Shown here: piece after piece, positions 51,513 to 59,616 of the stretch | Layout: each line of letters opens with the position of its first letter | Numbering within the stretch: the first letter of the stretch is position 1 | NCBI RefSeq assembly: GCF_018760735.1 | Contig: NZ_JAHHZN010000009.1 | Location: forward strand, 121,181 to 185,180 | Length of the DNA stretch: 64,000 nucleotides | Reading direction: 5' to 3' | DNA from: Hymenobacter piscis | GTDB lineage: Bacteria; Bacteroidota; Bacteroidia; Cytophagales; Hymenobacteraceae | The notes under the pieces: model-generated | What the model was told of the DNA's origin: nothing | The model's database searches: none | The model's input: only the letters and a program-made list of their open reading frames with translations | Program-made: the position numbers and the translations under genes

Positions 51513-52280
51513 TTACTTGGTTCGCCAGAGGCGCCACCAGGGCAGATAGGGCTGGTCGTGGTGCTCGTAGTGGTAGCCGAAGAAGTAGCAGCTCACGAAG
51601 GCCCACAGGTGGTGGCGAAACTGACTGCGTGCCTTGTGCAGGTTGTCGGGGGCGTGCTCGCCACGGTGGGGCAGGTAGGTACCGAAGAAGAACAGCTGCA
51701 ACGTGGCCAGTACGGCCGGCAGCATCCAGAAGGTAATTACGTTGGCCTGCGGGAAAAACAGCTTGAGCACGTTGTACGTGACGGCCATCAGCACTACCTG
51801 GCCCAGCGTGACGTAGTTCCAGGCGAAGCGCGCAAACCAGGGCAGAAAACCCGGGTGGCGGCCGTCGTGAAAGTCGGGGTCGTGCTCGGTAGCCACGTGG
51901 CGGTGGTGGGCATGGTGCTTGGGTAGCATCCCCGGGAACCAGTTGAAGGCAAACAAACCCGCCGTGAGCAGGCCCAGGGCATTGTTGAGCCACTTGCGCG
52001 GGCTCACCACGCCGTGCATGGCATCGTGGGCCGTGATAAAAAGGCCCGTATAAAGGTGGGTCTGCAATAACGCCAGCAGGTAGGGCCAGGGCGTACGCCA
52101 GTCGGGCTGGTAAAAGGCCAGCAGAAACGTCAGCAGCCCGGCCCAGCTCCCGATGATGAGCAGTGCCGCCAGCACCCCCCATCCGCCCAGCGGCGCGGGC
52201 TTTACCCGGGCCGGGCGGACCGGGGCCGGGTGGCTGGCGGCAACCGCCGCCCCGCTAACAGGATGCATCAACTCACTCAT
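51513..52280 (-). CDS. crtW: Beta-carotene ketolase (CrtW-like fatty acid desaturase fold)
   Basis: About 255 residues of a membrane di-iron enzyme. The His clusters LYTGLFITAHDAMHG, PKHHAHHRHVA and GYHYEHHDQPYLPWW, together with LQLFFFGTYLPHRGEH, match CrtW-type 4-ketolases, which add keto groups to beta-ionone rings. The general fatty acid desaturase family shares the His boxes, so a different carotenoid or lipid substrate is possible. The ATG at 52280 is used; residues MSEL before the second Met (52268) are encoded by a tandem word repeat, so the later Met could be the real start. It lies 24 bp after ispH on the same strand. Confidence 0.82.
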   Translation of the reverse strand: MSELMHPVSGAAVAASHPAPVRPARVKPAPLGGWGVLAALLIIGSWAGLLTFLLAFYQPDWRTPWPYLLALLQTHLYTGLFITAHDAMHGVVSPRKWLNNALGLLTAGLFAFNWFPGMLPKHHAHHRHVATEHDPDFHDGRHPGFLPWFARFAWNYVTLGQVVLMAVTYNVLKLFFPQANVITFWMLPAVLATLQLFFFGTYLPHRGEHAPDNLHKARSQFRHHLWAFVSCYFFGYHYEHHDQPYLPWWRLWRTK

Positions 52281-52298
52281 TCGCTCAATCACTCATTC
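52269..52298 (-). repeat. Tandem word repeat AATGAGTGATTGAGCG at the ispH-crtW junction
   Basis: On the minus strand GAATGAGTGATTGAGC is followed by GAATGAGTGAGTTG. It fills the gap between ispH and crtW and provides one possible crtW start codon. Confidence 0.55.
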
Positions 52299-52304
52299 CC
52301 GGTT

Positions 52305-53153
52305 TCACAGCGCCAGCAGGGCGTCGCGAACCTGCTCCATCTGCCACATGGGCGTGCTGGTGGCGCCACAAATTCCCACACTCTGGCCCGCCTCAAACCA
52401 GCCCGGGCACAAATCGTCCACCTTGGAAATGAAGTGGGTAGCCGGGTTGGTATCCTTGCAGACCTGGTAGAGCACCTTCCCATTGGAACTCTTGGTGCCC
52501 GACACGAACACGACCTGATCGAACTGAGCCGCGAAACGGCGCAGGTCTTTGTCGCGGTTACTCACCTGGCGGCAGATGGTGTCGTTGGCATTCACCTCGT
52601 AGCCGCGCTGCTCCAGCTCGGTTTTGATGCGGTAAAAGGAGTCGGTGCTCTTAGTGGTCTGGCTGTAGAGGGTCAGGCGGGCGGGCAACTCGTGGCCCAG
52701 CAACTCTTCCAGGTTCTCAAATACCACGGCCTGGCCGCTGGTCTGGCCCAGCAGGCCGCGCACTTCGGCGTGGCCGTGCTTGCCGTAGATGAAAATCCGG
52801 TCCTGCTTGTCGTAGCTGGTTTTGATGCGGTTCTGGAGCTTGAGCACTACCGGGCAGGACGCATCAATGAGGGTCAGCTCGTTTTCCATGGCCATCTGGT
52901 AGGTGCTGGGCGGCTCCCCGTGGGCCCGGATGAGCACGGCCTCCTGCCGCAACGCGGCCAGCTGCTCGTAATCGATGATGCGCAGCCCGCGCCGTTCCAG
53001 GCGCTCTACTTCCTCGTCATTATGAACAATGTCGCCCAGGCAATACAAGTAACCCTGCTCATCAAGCAGGTCCTCGGCCATTTGAATGGCATAGATGACG
53101 CCGAAGCAAAAGCCGGAATTGGGGTCGATACGGACGCTCAGGTGGTGCGGCAT
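52305..53153 (-). CDS. ispH: 4-hydroxy-3-methylbut-2-enyl diphosphate reductase
   Basis: 282 residues; the last step of the MEP pathway, giving IPP and DMAPP with a [4Fe-4S] cluster. The three cluster Cys are in SGFCFGVIYA, DASCPVVLKLQ and VGICGATSTPMWQME; the His and Glu active-site regions (RAHGEPP, IYGKHGHAEVRG) and VSGTKSSNGKVLYQVC are visible. It sits between carotenoid genes, supplying their C5 precursors. The gene ends just before crtW, which it may be co-transcribed with. Confidence 0.97.
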   Translation of the reverse strand: MPHHLSVRIDPNSGFCFGVIYAIQMAEDLLDEQGYLYCLGDIVHNDEEVERLERRGLRIIDYEQLAALRQEAVLIRAHGEPPSTYQMAMENELTLIDASCPVVLKLQNRIKTSYDKQDRIFIYGKHGHAEVRGLLGQTSGQAVVFENLEELLGHELPARLTLYSQTTKSTDSFYRIKTELEQRGYEVNANDTICRQVSNRDKDLRRFAAQFDQVVFVSGTKSSNGKVLYQVCKDTNPATHFISKVDDLCPGWFEAGQSVGICGATSTPMWQMEQVRDALLAL

Positions 53154-53218
53154 AGCTAACGAAGTAACCCGACAAGCCCCCGGAAGGTTGCTTTAGCCGG
53201 AAGATAGAGCAGAAACCG

Positions 53219-53245
53219 GAAAAAGCCCGTTGGTGTTTAACGGGC
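53219..53245 (-). terminator. Terminator of the gene at 53263
   Basis: On the minus strand the stem GCCCGTT / AACGGGC with a 7-base loop is followed by a T run (53219-53224). Confidence 0.8.
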
Positions 53246-53262
53246 CTCCCCAGTTCCGGCGC

Positions 53263-54462
53263 TTAAAATGAGCCGAAAGCCTGCTGCTGCTCCAGGTCGC
53301 GGATGACGCGCTCTTCGGTGGGAGAAGCGCGCAGCACTTCCCGGCTACGCCAGAACTCGGGGTCGTAGCGCTGCTTACGGGCCTGTTTGAGGTCGTTGTA
53401 GTTGATGCCGGTTGGCTTGTAGCCCTTGCCTTCGTGTCCGGGAGCGTAGTTGTAGAAGAACAGATTGCCGCTTACCGTGGTCGTATCGGTCTGGTTTTGG
53501 TACCGCAGCACAATGCGCTGGTCGGCCCGCACGGACTGCAAGCGGCTCAGCGAATCCTGGTAGGGCACGAAATCGGTTGTCATGCGCATGGTCTGGGAGT
53601 CGAGGCTGGTGCCTTCGCCAAACTGCAGCGTCATGAGGTTGGCAATGGGCACGTGGCTTTCCACCCGCCGCAGCGCGGCCGTGTTCAGGTCGAGGTAGAG
53701 CGTGCCGGTGAGGGCCGCCTGGCCCAGCTCAGGCCGGGGCGCAAAGTCGATAACGGCCGTTTCCTCATGGCCATTACGCAGCACTTCCCGCAGCTGAAAC
53801 GAGAACTGCTCGGCCGCGCGTGGCCCCAGCGGCACGGCCACCGTTTTGGGGCTGGGTTTGGGTTCGTACACCGGAATCAGCCGTAACGCGGCCGAAAAAT
53901 TGGTCATTTCCACGCCGGTATCTTCGGCTACCTGGCCAAAGCGGGCCTGGTCCAGCATCCAGCCATTGATACCTTCGGGCGTGAAGCGCACATCGTAGTA
54001 CGCGTCCAGAAACTCCGTATACCGGCCGTTATGGCGCTGTTTCTGGCGGTAGAAGGCCTGGCCGTAACTTACCTGGCGCCGATGCCGGGCCAGCTTGGCA
54101 CTGGCCCGCTGCACCAGCTCGGTGGCTATCTGCTGGGGGTTGCGCACCCGCACTTCGGGCAGGGCCACGGCGCTGGCCCGCAGCCGGATGACGAGCGGCG
54201 CGCTGGCACTGGCAACCGGCTGCGTCACCGGCTCGAAGCCCAGGCTGCTAAACTTGAGCTGCTGGGGCAGGCGCGGCACCCGCAGCAGAAACTCGCCCGC
54301 CTCGTTGGTGGCGGTGCCTACTTCGGCCCCCTCTACGCCCACGCTGGCGTAGGGCACGGGCTGGTTTTTCTCGTCCAGGACCCGCCCTTTGAGCAAAATC
54401 TGCTGGCCGTAGGTATAGCTGCTCACCAGAGCAAGCAGGAGAAACAGTAAAATAGATTTCAT
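53263..54462 (-). CDS. Secreted protein with carboxypeptidase-like regulatory domain
   Basis: 399 residues: signal peptide (KSILLFLLLALVSSYTYG), a regulatory beta-sandwich domain at residues about 22-100 (LKGRVLDEKNQPVPYASVGVEG) and a longer C-terminal domain starting at LPEVRVRNPQQIATELVQRA with GQAFYRQKQRHNGRYTEFLDAYYDV. The plan is like the first half of DUF5686-type outer-membrane proteins, but it lacks the large barrel. It would act in the periplasm or at the outer membrane. The ATG at 54462 is chosen because it starts the signal peptide. No enzyme motif is visible and no link to the carotenoid genes is known. Confidence 0.75.
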   Translation of the reverse strand: MKSILLFLLLALVSSYTYGQQILLKGRVLDEKNQPVPYASVGVEGAEVGTATNEAGEFLLRVPRLPQQLKFSSLGFEPVTQPVASASAPLVIRLRASAVALPEVRVRNPQQIATELVQRASAKLARHRRQVSYGQAFYRQKQRHNGRYTEFLDAYYDVRFTPEGINGWMLDQARFGQVAEDTGVEMTNFSAALRLIPVYEPKPSPKTVAVPLGPRAAEQFSFQLREVLRNGHEETAVIDFAPRPELGQAALTGTLYLDLNTAALRRVESHVPIANLMTLQFGEGTSLDSQTMRMTTDFVPYQDSLSRLQSVRADQRIVLRYQNQTDTTTVSGNLFFYNYAPGHEGKGYKPTGINYNDLKQARKQRYDPEFWRSREVLRASPTEERVIRDLEQQQAFGSF

Positions 54463-54568
54463 AAAGCAAGGAGAAACAACTCGGAGATAGACCCACGGTA
54501 CGAAAAACGGCTCCGCAAGGTCCGGACGGACGTTACGGAGCCGTAGTAACCGGCCGGCCGGCCAACCA

Positions 54569-55090
54569 CTACAGCCGGGCCAGCTTCTGGGCGTCGTCGT
54601 CGGAAACGTGGCCGCGCTGCACCAGAAAGTCGCGTACCAGCCCAAACGACTCGGCGTCGAGGCCCGACTTGGGATGGTTGAGCAGGGTGCGGACCAGAAA
54701 CTGACGGTCTTCCTCTACGTGCTGGCTCAGGTTGAGAAAGCCGGGCAGATTGCTTTCCACGCTCAGGCGCAGAAACCGCACTTCGGCATTGTCGGCGTCG
54801 AGCTTCACGGCCTGGTCGAACTGCTTGCTGGCCTGCTGCACGTAGGTGAGCTTGTTGAACATGGAGGCGTCGCGGGCCCGGATGGCTTCGGCGGCCGCTT
54901 TGTAGGCCAGCACTACGGCGTCCTGCTGGGTGTAGGCAGCCATGAGCTTGTGGAATTTCTCGCCGGCTTCTTTACTGGTGGCCGCCTGCTGATAGTGGCG
55001 GCGGAGCTGATGAACGGAATACGGGTTGGCTTCGGTTGGCACGAGGGTGGAAAAAGTCAGAAGGAAAATCAGGAACAGGGAGCGAATCAC
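54569..55090 (-). CDS. Hypothetical secreted helical protein
   Basis: 173 residues with a signal peptide (RSLFLIFLLTFSTLVPTEA) and a mainly helical body (SVHQLRRHYQQAATSKEAGEKFHKLMAAYT, KQFDQAVKLDADNAEVRFLRLSVE) that looks like one or two tetratricopeptide-type hairpins. The start codon is GTG at 55090; no nearer ATG gives a signal peptide. It lies 118 bp downstream of crtB and about 106 bp upstream of the regulatory-domain protein, on the same strand. I cannot assign a function. Confidence 0.65.
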   Translation of the reverse strand: MIRSLFLIFLLTFSTLVPTEANPYSVHQLRRHYQQAATSKEAGEKFHKLMAAYTQQDAVVLAYKAAAEAIRARDASMFNKLTYVQQASKQFDQAVKLDADNAEVRFLRLSVESNLPGFLNLSQHVEEDRQFLVRTLLNHPKSGLDAESFGLVRDFLVQRGHVSDDDAQKLARL

Positions 55091-55208
55091 GGAGTTGAAC
55101 GGAAGTTAGCGTCATAAAGATGACCGGCCGCGGCCGGTAGTCGGGCCGGCCTGCTTCAATTATGACGCCAAATAGCGAAATTCTGACCGTTTCCTCCCCT
55201 GCCCCGGC

Positions 55209-56051
55209 TCAGATGCGCGCCATCCGGTACCGAAACCAGGAGCCCAGTAGTAGCAGCAGCTTGGTGTTGGTGGGCACCCGCACCCGCTCCTGCTGAATGT
55301 GGCGGGCCGGCAGCTGACGGATTTTGTGGAAGAGCTTGAGGTAGTACACGTAGGCCAGGTACACGCCCAGCCGGGCCGCCCGCGGCAGCTGCACAATGCC
55401 CGCGTAGCCGGCCTCAAAATCGGCCCGGATATCGGCCTCAATCTCGCGCTTTACCTCGTCGGTGAACCGTTCGTACTGCACGCCCGGAAAGTACACCCGG
55501 CCCCGGTCCTCGTAATCGGAGCGGATGTCGCGCAGAAAGTTGATTTTCTGGAAGGCCGAGCCCAGGCGGCGCGCCGGCTCGCGCAGGTGGTCGAACTGGG
55601 CCTGGTTGCCCTCGCAGAAGATGCGCAGGCACATGAGCCCCACCACTTCGGCCGAGCCATAGATGTAGCGGGCGTACAACGACTGGTCGTAGCTGCGGTC
55701 ATCAAGGTCCATTTCCATGCTGTAGAGAAAGGCGTCGATGAACTCCCGGTCGATGCCGTACTGGTGCACCACGTCCTGAAAGGCGTGCAGCACCGGGTTC
55801 AGACTGATGCGCTGGTCGAGGGCCTCGTAGGTCTGGCGCCGGAAATCGGCGAACAGGGCCGCCTTGTCGTGGTCGTGAAACGTGTCCACAATCTCATCGG
55901 CCCAGCGCACGAACCCATACACGGAGTACACCGGCAGGTGAAACCGCTGGTCCAGGGTCCGGATGCCCAGCGTGAAGGACGTGCTGTAGCGCTGCGTGAT
56001 GAGCTTGCTGCACGCCCGGCTGGTTTCGGTGAAAAGAGCGACGTGGTCCAA
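55209..56051 (-). CDS. crtB: Phytoene synthase
   Basis: 280 residues of the squalene/phytoene synthase family; condenses two geranylgeranyl diphosphates to phytoene. The first Asp-rich motif RWADEIVD (residues about 49-56) and the second RDIRSDYEDRGRVYFP are present, with QRYSTSFTLGIR near the start and YGSAEVVGLMCLRIF between. The start codon is TTG at 56051 (Met-Asp-His-Val), because an in-frame TGA lies two codons further upstream; that stop and the sequence before it belong to a word-repeat element. It is downstream of crtI with a 96-bp gap. Confidence 0.95.
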   Translation of the reverse strand: MDHVALFTETSRACSKLITQRYSTSFTLGIRTLDQRFHLPVYSVYGFVRWADEIVDTFHDHDKAALFADFRRQTYEALDQRISLNPVLHAFQDVVHQYGIDREFIDAFLYSMEMDLDDRSYDQSLYARYIYGSAEVVGLMCLRIFCEGNQAQFDHLREPARRLGSAFQKINFLRDIRSDYEDRGRVYFPGVQYERFTDEVKREIEADIRADFEAGYAGIVQLPRAARLGVYLAYVYYLKLFHKIRQLPARHIQQERVRVPTNTKLLLLLGSWFRYRMARI

Positions 56052-56052
56052 A

Positions 56053-56177
56053 TTTCAATTAAGAATTACGAATTAAGAATTAAGCATTTGCAGGCAGCTG
56101 ACTAACCCTGAAAATCCCACTCCTTAACCTCAGGTTGACGTTTAAAGCTATTTAGAAGGCATTCTTAATTCTTTAAA
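56053..56177. repeat. Word-repeat element, AATTAAGAATTA family, between crtI and crtB
   Basis: Left arm AATTAAGAATTACG and AATTAAGAATTAAGC; right arm GCATTCTTAATTCTTTAAAG (inverted). On the minus strand the right arm codes for the Lys-Glu-Leu-Arg near the crtI C-terminus. The left arm ends directly at the crtB TTG start. Related to the element at 44705-44838. Confidence 0.7.
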
Positions 56178-57632
56178 GATTTCCCCCGCTACTACCTGGC
56201 CCGAGATGAGGGAGGGCGGCACGCCGGGGCCGGGCACGGTGAGCTGGCCGGTGAAATAGAGGTTGCTCACTTTTTTGCTCTTGAGTGAGGGTTTGAGGAT
56301 GGCCGTCTGGCGCAGGGTGTTGGCCAGGCCGTAGGCGTTGCCCTTGTAGCTGTGGTAATCCTGCATAAAATCCTGGTGGGCGTAGCTGCGCTTGAACACC
56401 ACCGCGTCGCGGATGCTGGTGCCGCAGTGCCGCTCCAGGCGCTCCATCATCAGGTGGTAGTAGTGCTCCCGGGTGGCCTCGGGGTCGGGCAGGTCGGGGG
56501 CTACCGGCATCAGCAGAAACACGTTCTCGCAGCCCGCCGGGGCCACCGTAGAGTCGGTCTGGGACGGGGCCGAGACGTAGAACAGCGGGCGGCTGGGCCA
56601 CTGCGGGTCCTCGTAGATTTCCTGGGCGTGCAGGCTGAAGTCCTCGTCGAAGAACAGGTTGTGGTGGCGCAGGTTGGGCAGGCGCTTGTTCACGCCCAGG
56701 TAAAACAGCAGGGATGAGGGCGCCATCGTGCGCTTGTCCCAGTAGGCCTCAGAGTAGGTGCGCCATTCGGGGGCCAGCAGGTGCTGCTCGGCGTGGTGGT
56801 AGTCGGCGCCGGCCACCACGGCGTCGGCAGCGCGGAAGCCGGCGGCGGTCTGCACGCCGGTGGTGCGGCCGTTTTCCACCACAATCTGCTCCACGGGCGC
56901 GTTGTACTCGATTTGTACGCCCTGCTCCCGGGCCAGGGCCACCATGCCTTCCACAATTTTGTGCATGCCACCCATCGGGTACCAGGTGCCCAGGGCCAGG
57001 TCGGCGTAGTTCATGAGCGAATACAGGGCCGGCGTGTTTTCCGAGGTAGCCCCGAGAAACAGGATGGGGAACTCCACCAGCTCCAGCAGACGCGGGTCAC
57101 GGAAGAACTTGCGCACGTGCTGGTGCATGCTCTGGAGCAGATCCAGCCGCAACGCATCCACGAGCAGGCGCGGGTCGGCGAATTCGAGCAGGGAGCGGCC
57201 GGGCATGTGCACGAACTTGCCGATGCCCACCTGGTACTTGTAGGCGGCCTGGCGCAGAAACTCATCGAGGCGGGCCCCGCTGCCGGGCTCAAACCGCTCG
57301 AACAGGGCCCGCAGCTCGCTCATGGCTGCCGGAATATCCACCGCCTCGGGACCCTTGAAAATCACCTGGTACGAGGGGTCGAGGCGCACGAGGTCGTAAT
57401 AGTCGGCCACTTTTTTGCCAAAGCGGGCGAAGTACTGCTCGAAGATATCGGGCATCCAGTACCAACTCGGCCCCATGTCGAAGGTAAAGCCCTCAGCCCG
57501 GAACAGGCGGGCCCGGCCCCCGGGACCCTCATTTTTTTCCAGCAGCGTTACGCGGTAACCGCGCTGGGCCAGCGTAGTGGCGGCCGACAGGCCGGCAAAG
57601 CCCGCCCCGATAACAATGATGTGTTTACTCAC
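56148..57632 (-). CDS. crtI: Phytoene desaturase
   Basis: About 494 residues; the FAD-dependent enzyme that turns phytoene into lycopene. The N-terminal Rossmann motif VIGAGFAGLSAATTLAQRGYRV, LLEKNEGPGGRARLF, TFDMGPSWYWMP, and the C-terminal GLANTLRQTAILKPSLKS with LYFTGQLTVPGPGVPPSLISG are the bacterial CrtI signatures. The start codon is likely GTG at 57632 (SKHIIVIGAG); the in-frame ATG pair at 57674 would add an odd basic leader. The last codons before MPSK run through a repeat arm. It is transcribed in the same direction as crtB, sigma factor, regulator and crtZ. Confidence 0.94.
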   Translation of the reverse strand: MSKHIIVIGAGFAGLSAATTLAQRGYRVTLLEKNEGPGGRARLFRAEGFTFDMGPSWYWMPDIFEQYFARFGKKVADYYDLVRLDPSYQVIFKGPEAVDIPAAMSELRALFERFEPGSGARLDEFLRQAAYKYQVGIGKFVHMPGRSLLEFADPRLLVDALRLDLLQSMHQHVRKFFRDPRLLELVEFPILFLGATSENTPALYSLMNYADLALGTWYPMGGMHKIVEGMVALAREQGVQIEYNAPVEQIVVENGRTTGVQTAAGFRAADAVVAGADYHHAEQHLLAPEWRTYSEAYWDKRTMAPSSLLFYLGVNKRLPNLRHHNLFFDEDFSLHAQEIYEDPQWPSRPLFYVSAPSQTDSTVAPAGCENVFLLMPVAPDLPDPEATREHYYHLMMERLERHCGTSIRDAVVFKRSYAHQDFMQDYHSYKGNAYGLANTLRQTAILKPSLKSKKVSNLYFTGQLTVPGPGVPPSLISGQVVAGEIFKELRMPSK

Positions 57633-57904
57633 AAACAAAACGGAATTACGCGCCGACGGCCCCCGGGCCATCAATCACCGCAAAGATGGGTATTTGCCCG
57701 ACTTCGGGCCGGACTTTCGGATAACATACCCGGCCGGAGCCCGCAGGTTTTGGAGTCGGTCCAAATTTCCGGGGCCCAGGACTACGCCGCAGCCGACAGC
57801 AGGGGCCCGAAAGCAGACGGGCCGCAAACCACGTTGCCCGGGGGCAAATCGTAGTCCGCGGCCCGCTATACGCCCGGGGCGGGTCTGTACTCTCTCCCTA
57901 TTCC

Positions 57905-58420
57905 CTACACGCCGGGGGCGTATGTCTTCAGCGCCTGCTTGAGTTCTTTGCGGGCGATGTGAATACGGTTCTTCACGGTTCCAATGGGAATTTGCAGCTT
58001 TTCCGCAATTTCCAGGTACTTGTAACCGATGTAGTACATCATGAACGGCGTCCGGTAGTCGGCCGAGAGACCGGCAATGGCGGCGTTGATATCCGTTACT
58101 ACGAAGTCGGAGCTGGCTCCGTTGTGCGTAATGTAATTTTCATCGGTATTAAAGTACTGGAAGTACTCCGTGCTATCGATGTTACTGTTGCGCTTGGTGA
58201 TTTTGTTGTAGTTGTTGATGAAGGTGTTGCGCATGATGGTGTACAACCAGGCCTTCAGATTGGTGCCCGCCTTGAACTTGTCCTTGTTCAGCATGGCCTT
58301 CAGCAAAGTCTCCTGTACCAGGTCCTTGGCATCGTCAGCGTCGCGGGTCAGATTCATCGCCACGGGCTTTAAGGAGTAAGAAATCTTCTGTACTTGGTCG
58401 GTGAATTCCAAAGAGGTCAT
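57905..58420 (-). CDS. ECF-type sigma factor
   Basis: 171 residues with region 2 (NLTRDADDAKDLVQETLLKAM, LKAWLYTIMRNTFINNYNK) and region 4 (GLSADYRTPFMMYYIGYKYLEIAEKLQIPIGTVKNRIHIARKELKQAL) of extracytoplasmic-function sigma factors. No anti-sigma gene is next to it. The place between crtI and a CarH-like regulator suggests that it drives the crt genes and is itself under B12- or light-dependent control, as known for ECF sigma factors in carotenoid systems of other bacteria; this is inference for this locus. A TATATTTG box is just upstream, on the regulator side. Confidence 0.93.
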   Translation of the reverse strand: MTSLEFTDQVQKISYSLKPVAMNLTRDADDAKDLVQETLLKAMLNKDKFKAGTNLKAWLYTIMRNTFINNYNKITKRNSNIDSTEYFQYFNTDENYITHNGASSDFVVTDINAAIAGLSADYRTPFMMYYIGYKYLEIAEKLQIPIGTVKNRIHIARKELKQALKTYAPGV

Positions 58421-58451
58421 ACTGTTTAGCTTTTCGTGGCAAAAAGTTAAA

Positions 58452-58459
58452 CAAATATA
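58452..58459 (-). promoter_or_regulatory. -7 box of the ECF sigma gene
   Basis: TATATTTG on the minus strand, 31 bases before the ATG. The expected TTG at -33 was not clear. The sigma gene thus probably has its own promoter in addition to any read-through from the regulator gene. Confidence 0.6.
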
Positions 58460-58603
58460 CGAGCCGATTCCAGATTTGTACGTTGCAACCTCAATTTATT
58501 TTTACTATACCCTCAATTCTGTACAATGCCGCCCAGACGGCTGGTTTTTTCCTTTGCCCCCGGCTTGGCCCCGGCGAAGCGGCTGCGTGTTCAGGTACGC
58601 AAA

Positions 58604-58639
58604 CGCCCGGCCCCCGGATGTTCTCCGTACGGCCGGGCG
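58604..58639 (-). terminator. Possible terminator of the MerR/B12 regulator gene
   Basis: CGCCCGGCC (58604-58612) pairs with GGCCGGGCG (58631-58639) with an inner CGGA/TCCG pair. On the minus strand it is followed by TTTGCG, a weak T run. Confidence 0.4.
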
Positions 58640-58663
58640 GTCAGCGCGGTCAGCAGAAACAGG

Positions 58664-59587
58664 TTATGCTTGAGTTAATTCTGCGGTGCAGTGTTGGGAA
58701 GCAGGGGCAGCGCCTTCATCAGCCAAAGCCATAAAATCGGTAATCAGGGCCAGGCGGGTAGCGTTGGGGGGCAGCGTGAACTCCAGTTGGGCCAGGGGGC
58801 CGTACAGGTACAGGGCAATGTCGGGGCAGAGGGCACTAAGCTCGTGCACGAAATTCTGCACTTCGTCGCGCTCGGGCACGGCCGTCATCACGGTGAGGGC
58901 GGCGTGGGGCCGGTAGGCGGCGCACACGGCTTCCAGCTCCGTGATGGGCAAGTTCTGGCCCAGGTAGAGCACGTGCTGGCCGCGGGCGCGCAGTACGTAG
59001 TTCATAAAGAGCAAAGCTAGCTCGTGCATTTCGCGCTCGGGCAGAAACAGCACCCAGCGCCGGGTGGTGGCGGGCGCTACGGGCGGCAGGCCGTCGGTGG
59101 CGGCCATCAGCTTCTGGCGGAGCAGGTTGGTGACCAGGTGCTCCTGGGCCGGATTGACGGTGCCGGCCTGCCACATCACCCCGATGCGCTGCAAAAACGG
59201 ATAGACTACCCGCAGAATGGTTTCTTCGAAACCGTTGCGGGCAATGGTCTGATTGAGCAAAAGCACCAGCTGACACTCATTCATTTCGAGCATGGCGGCC
59301 AACAGCCCGTTCACGTGCTGGCAATAGGTGTGGCTGTTGTCGTTGCAGGAAATAACGGTTTTCGACAGCTCCTGCTCACTGAGTTTGGCAATCTGCGAAA
59401 TCCGATAGCCCTGCCCGCAGAGCGTGGCCACGTTCAGCAGGCGGCGCAGGTCGTCCTCGCAGTAGGTGCGGATGTTGGTAGCCGTGCGCACCGGCCGCAG
59501 AATGCCGTAGCGCTGCTCCCAGACGCGAATGGTGTGCGCCTTGATACCGGAAAGCTGTTCCAGGTCGCTGATAGAAAAATGTCCCAC
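58664..59587 (-). CDS. MerR-type regulator with B12-binding domain (CarH/LitR-like)
   Basis: 307 residues in three parts. Residues 1-75 are a MerR winged helix (FSISDLEQLSGIKAHTIRVWEQRYGI). Residues about 85-165 are the helical cap with VMWQAGTVNPAQEH, the W-x9-EH motif that holds the adenosyl group (Trp139, Glu149, His150). Residues about 178-290 are the Rossmann-like cobalamin domain, with LPEREMHELALLF placing His188 at the cobalt ligand and LYLGQNLPITELEA next. In CarH such proteins repress carotenoid genes in the dark and release DNA in light. The last Gly of the usual E-x-H-E-x-G is Ala here. It is 29 bp downstream of crtZ and may be co-transcribed with it. Confidence 0.9.
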   Translation of the reverse strand: MGHFSISDLEQLSGIKAHTIRVWEQRYGILRPVRTATNIRTYCEDDLRRLLNVATLCGQGYRISQIAKLSEQELSKTVISCNDNSHTYCQHVNGLLAAMLEMNECQLVLLLNQTIARNGFEETILRVVYPFLQRIGVMWQAGTVNPAQEHLVTNLLRQKLMAATDGLPPVAPATTRRWVLFLPEREMHELALLFMNYVLRARGQHVLYLGQNLPITELEAVCAAYRPHAALTVMTAVPERDEVQNFVHELSALCPDIALYLYGPLAQLEFTLPPNATRLALITDFMALADEGAAPASQHCTAELTQA

Positions 59588-59616
59588 GGTAGTAGTTGGT
59601 AGTGCGCTGGGGAAAA

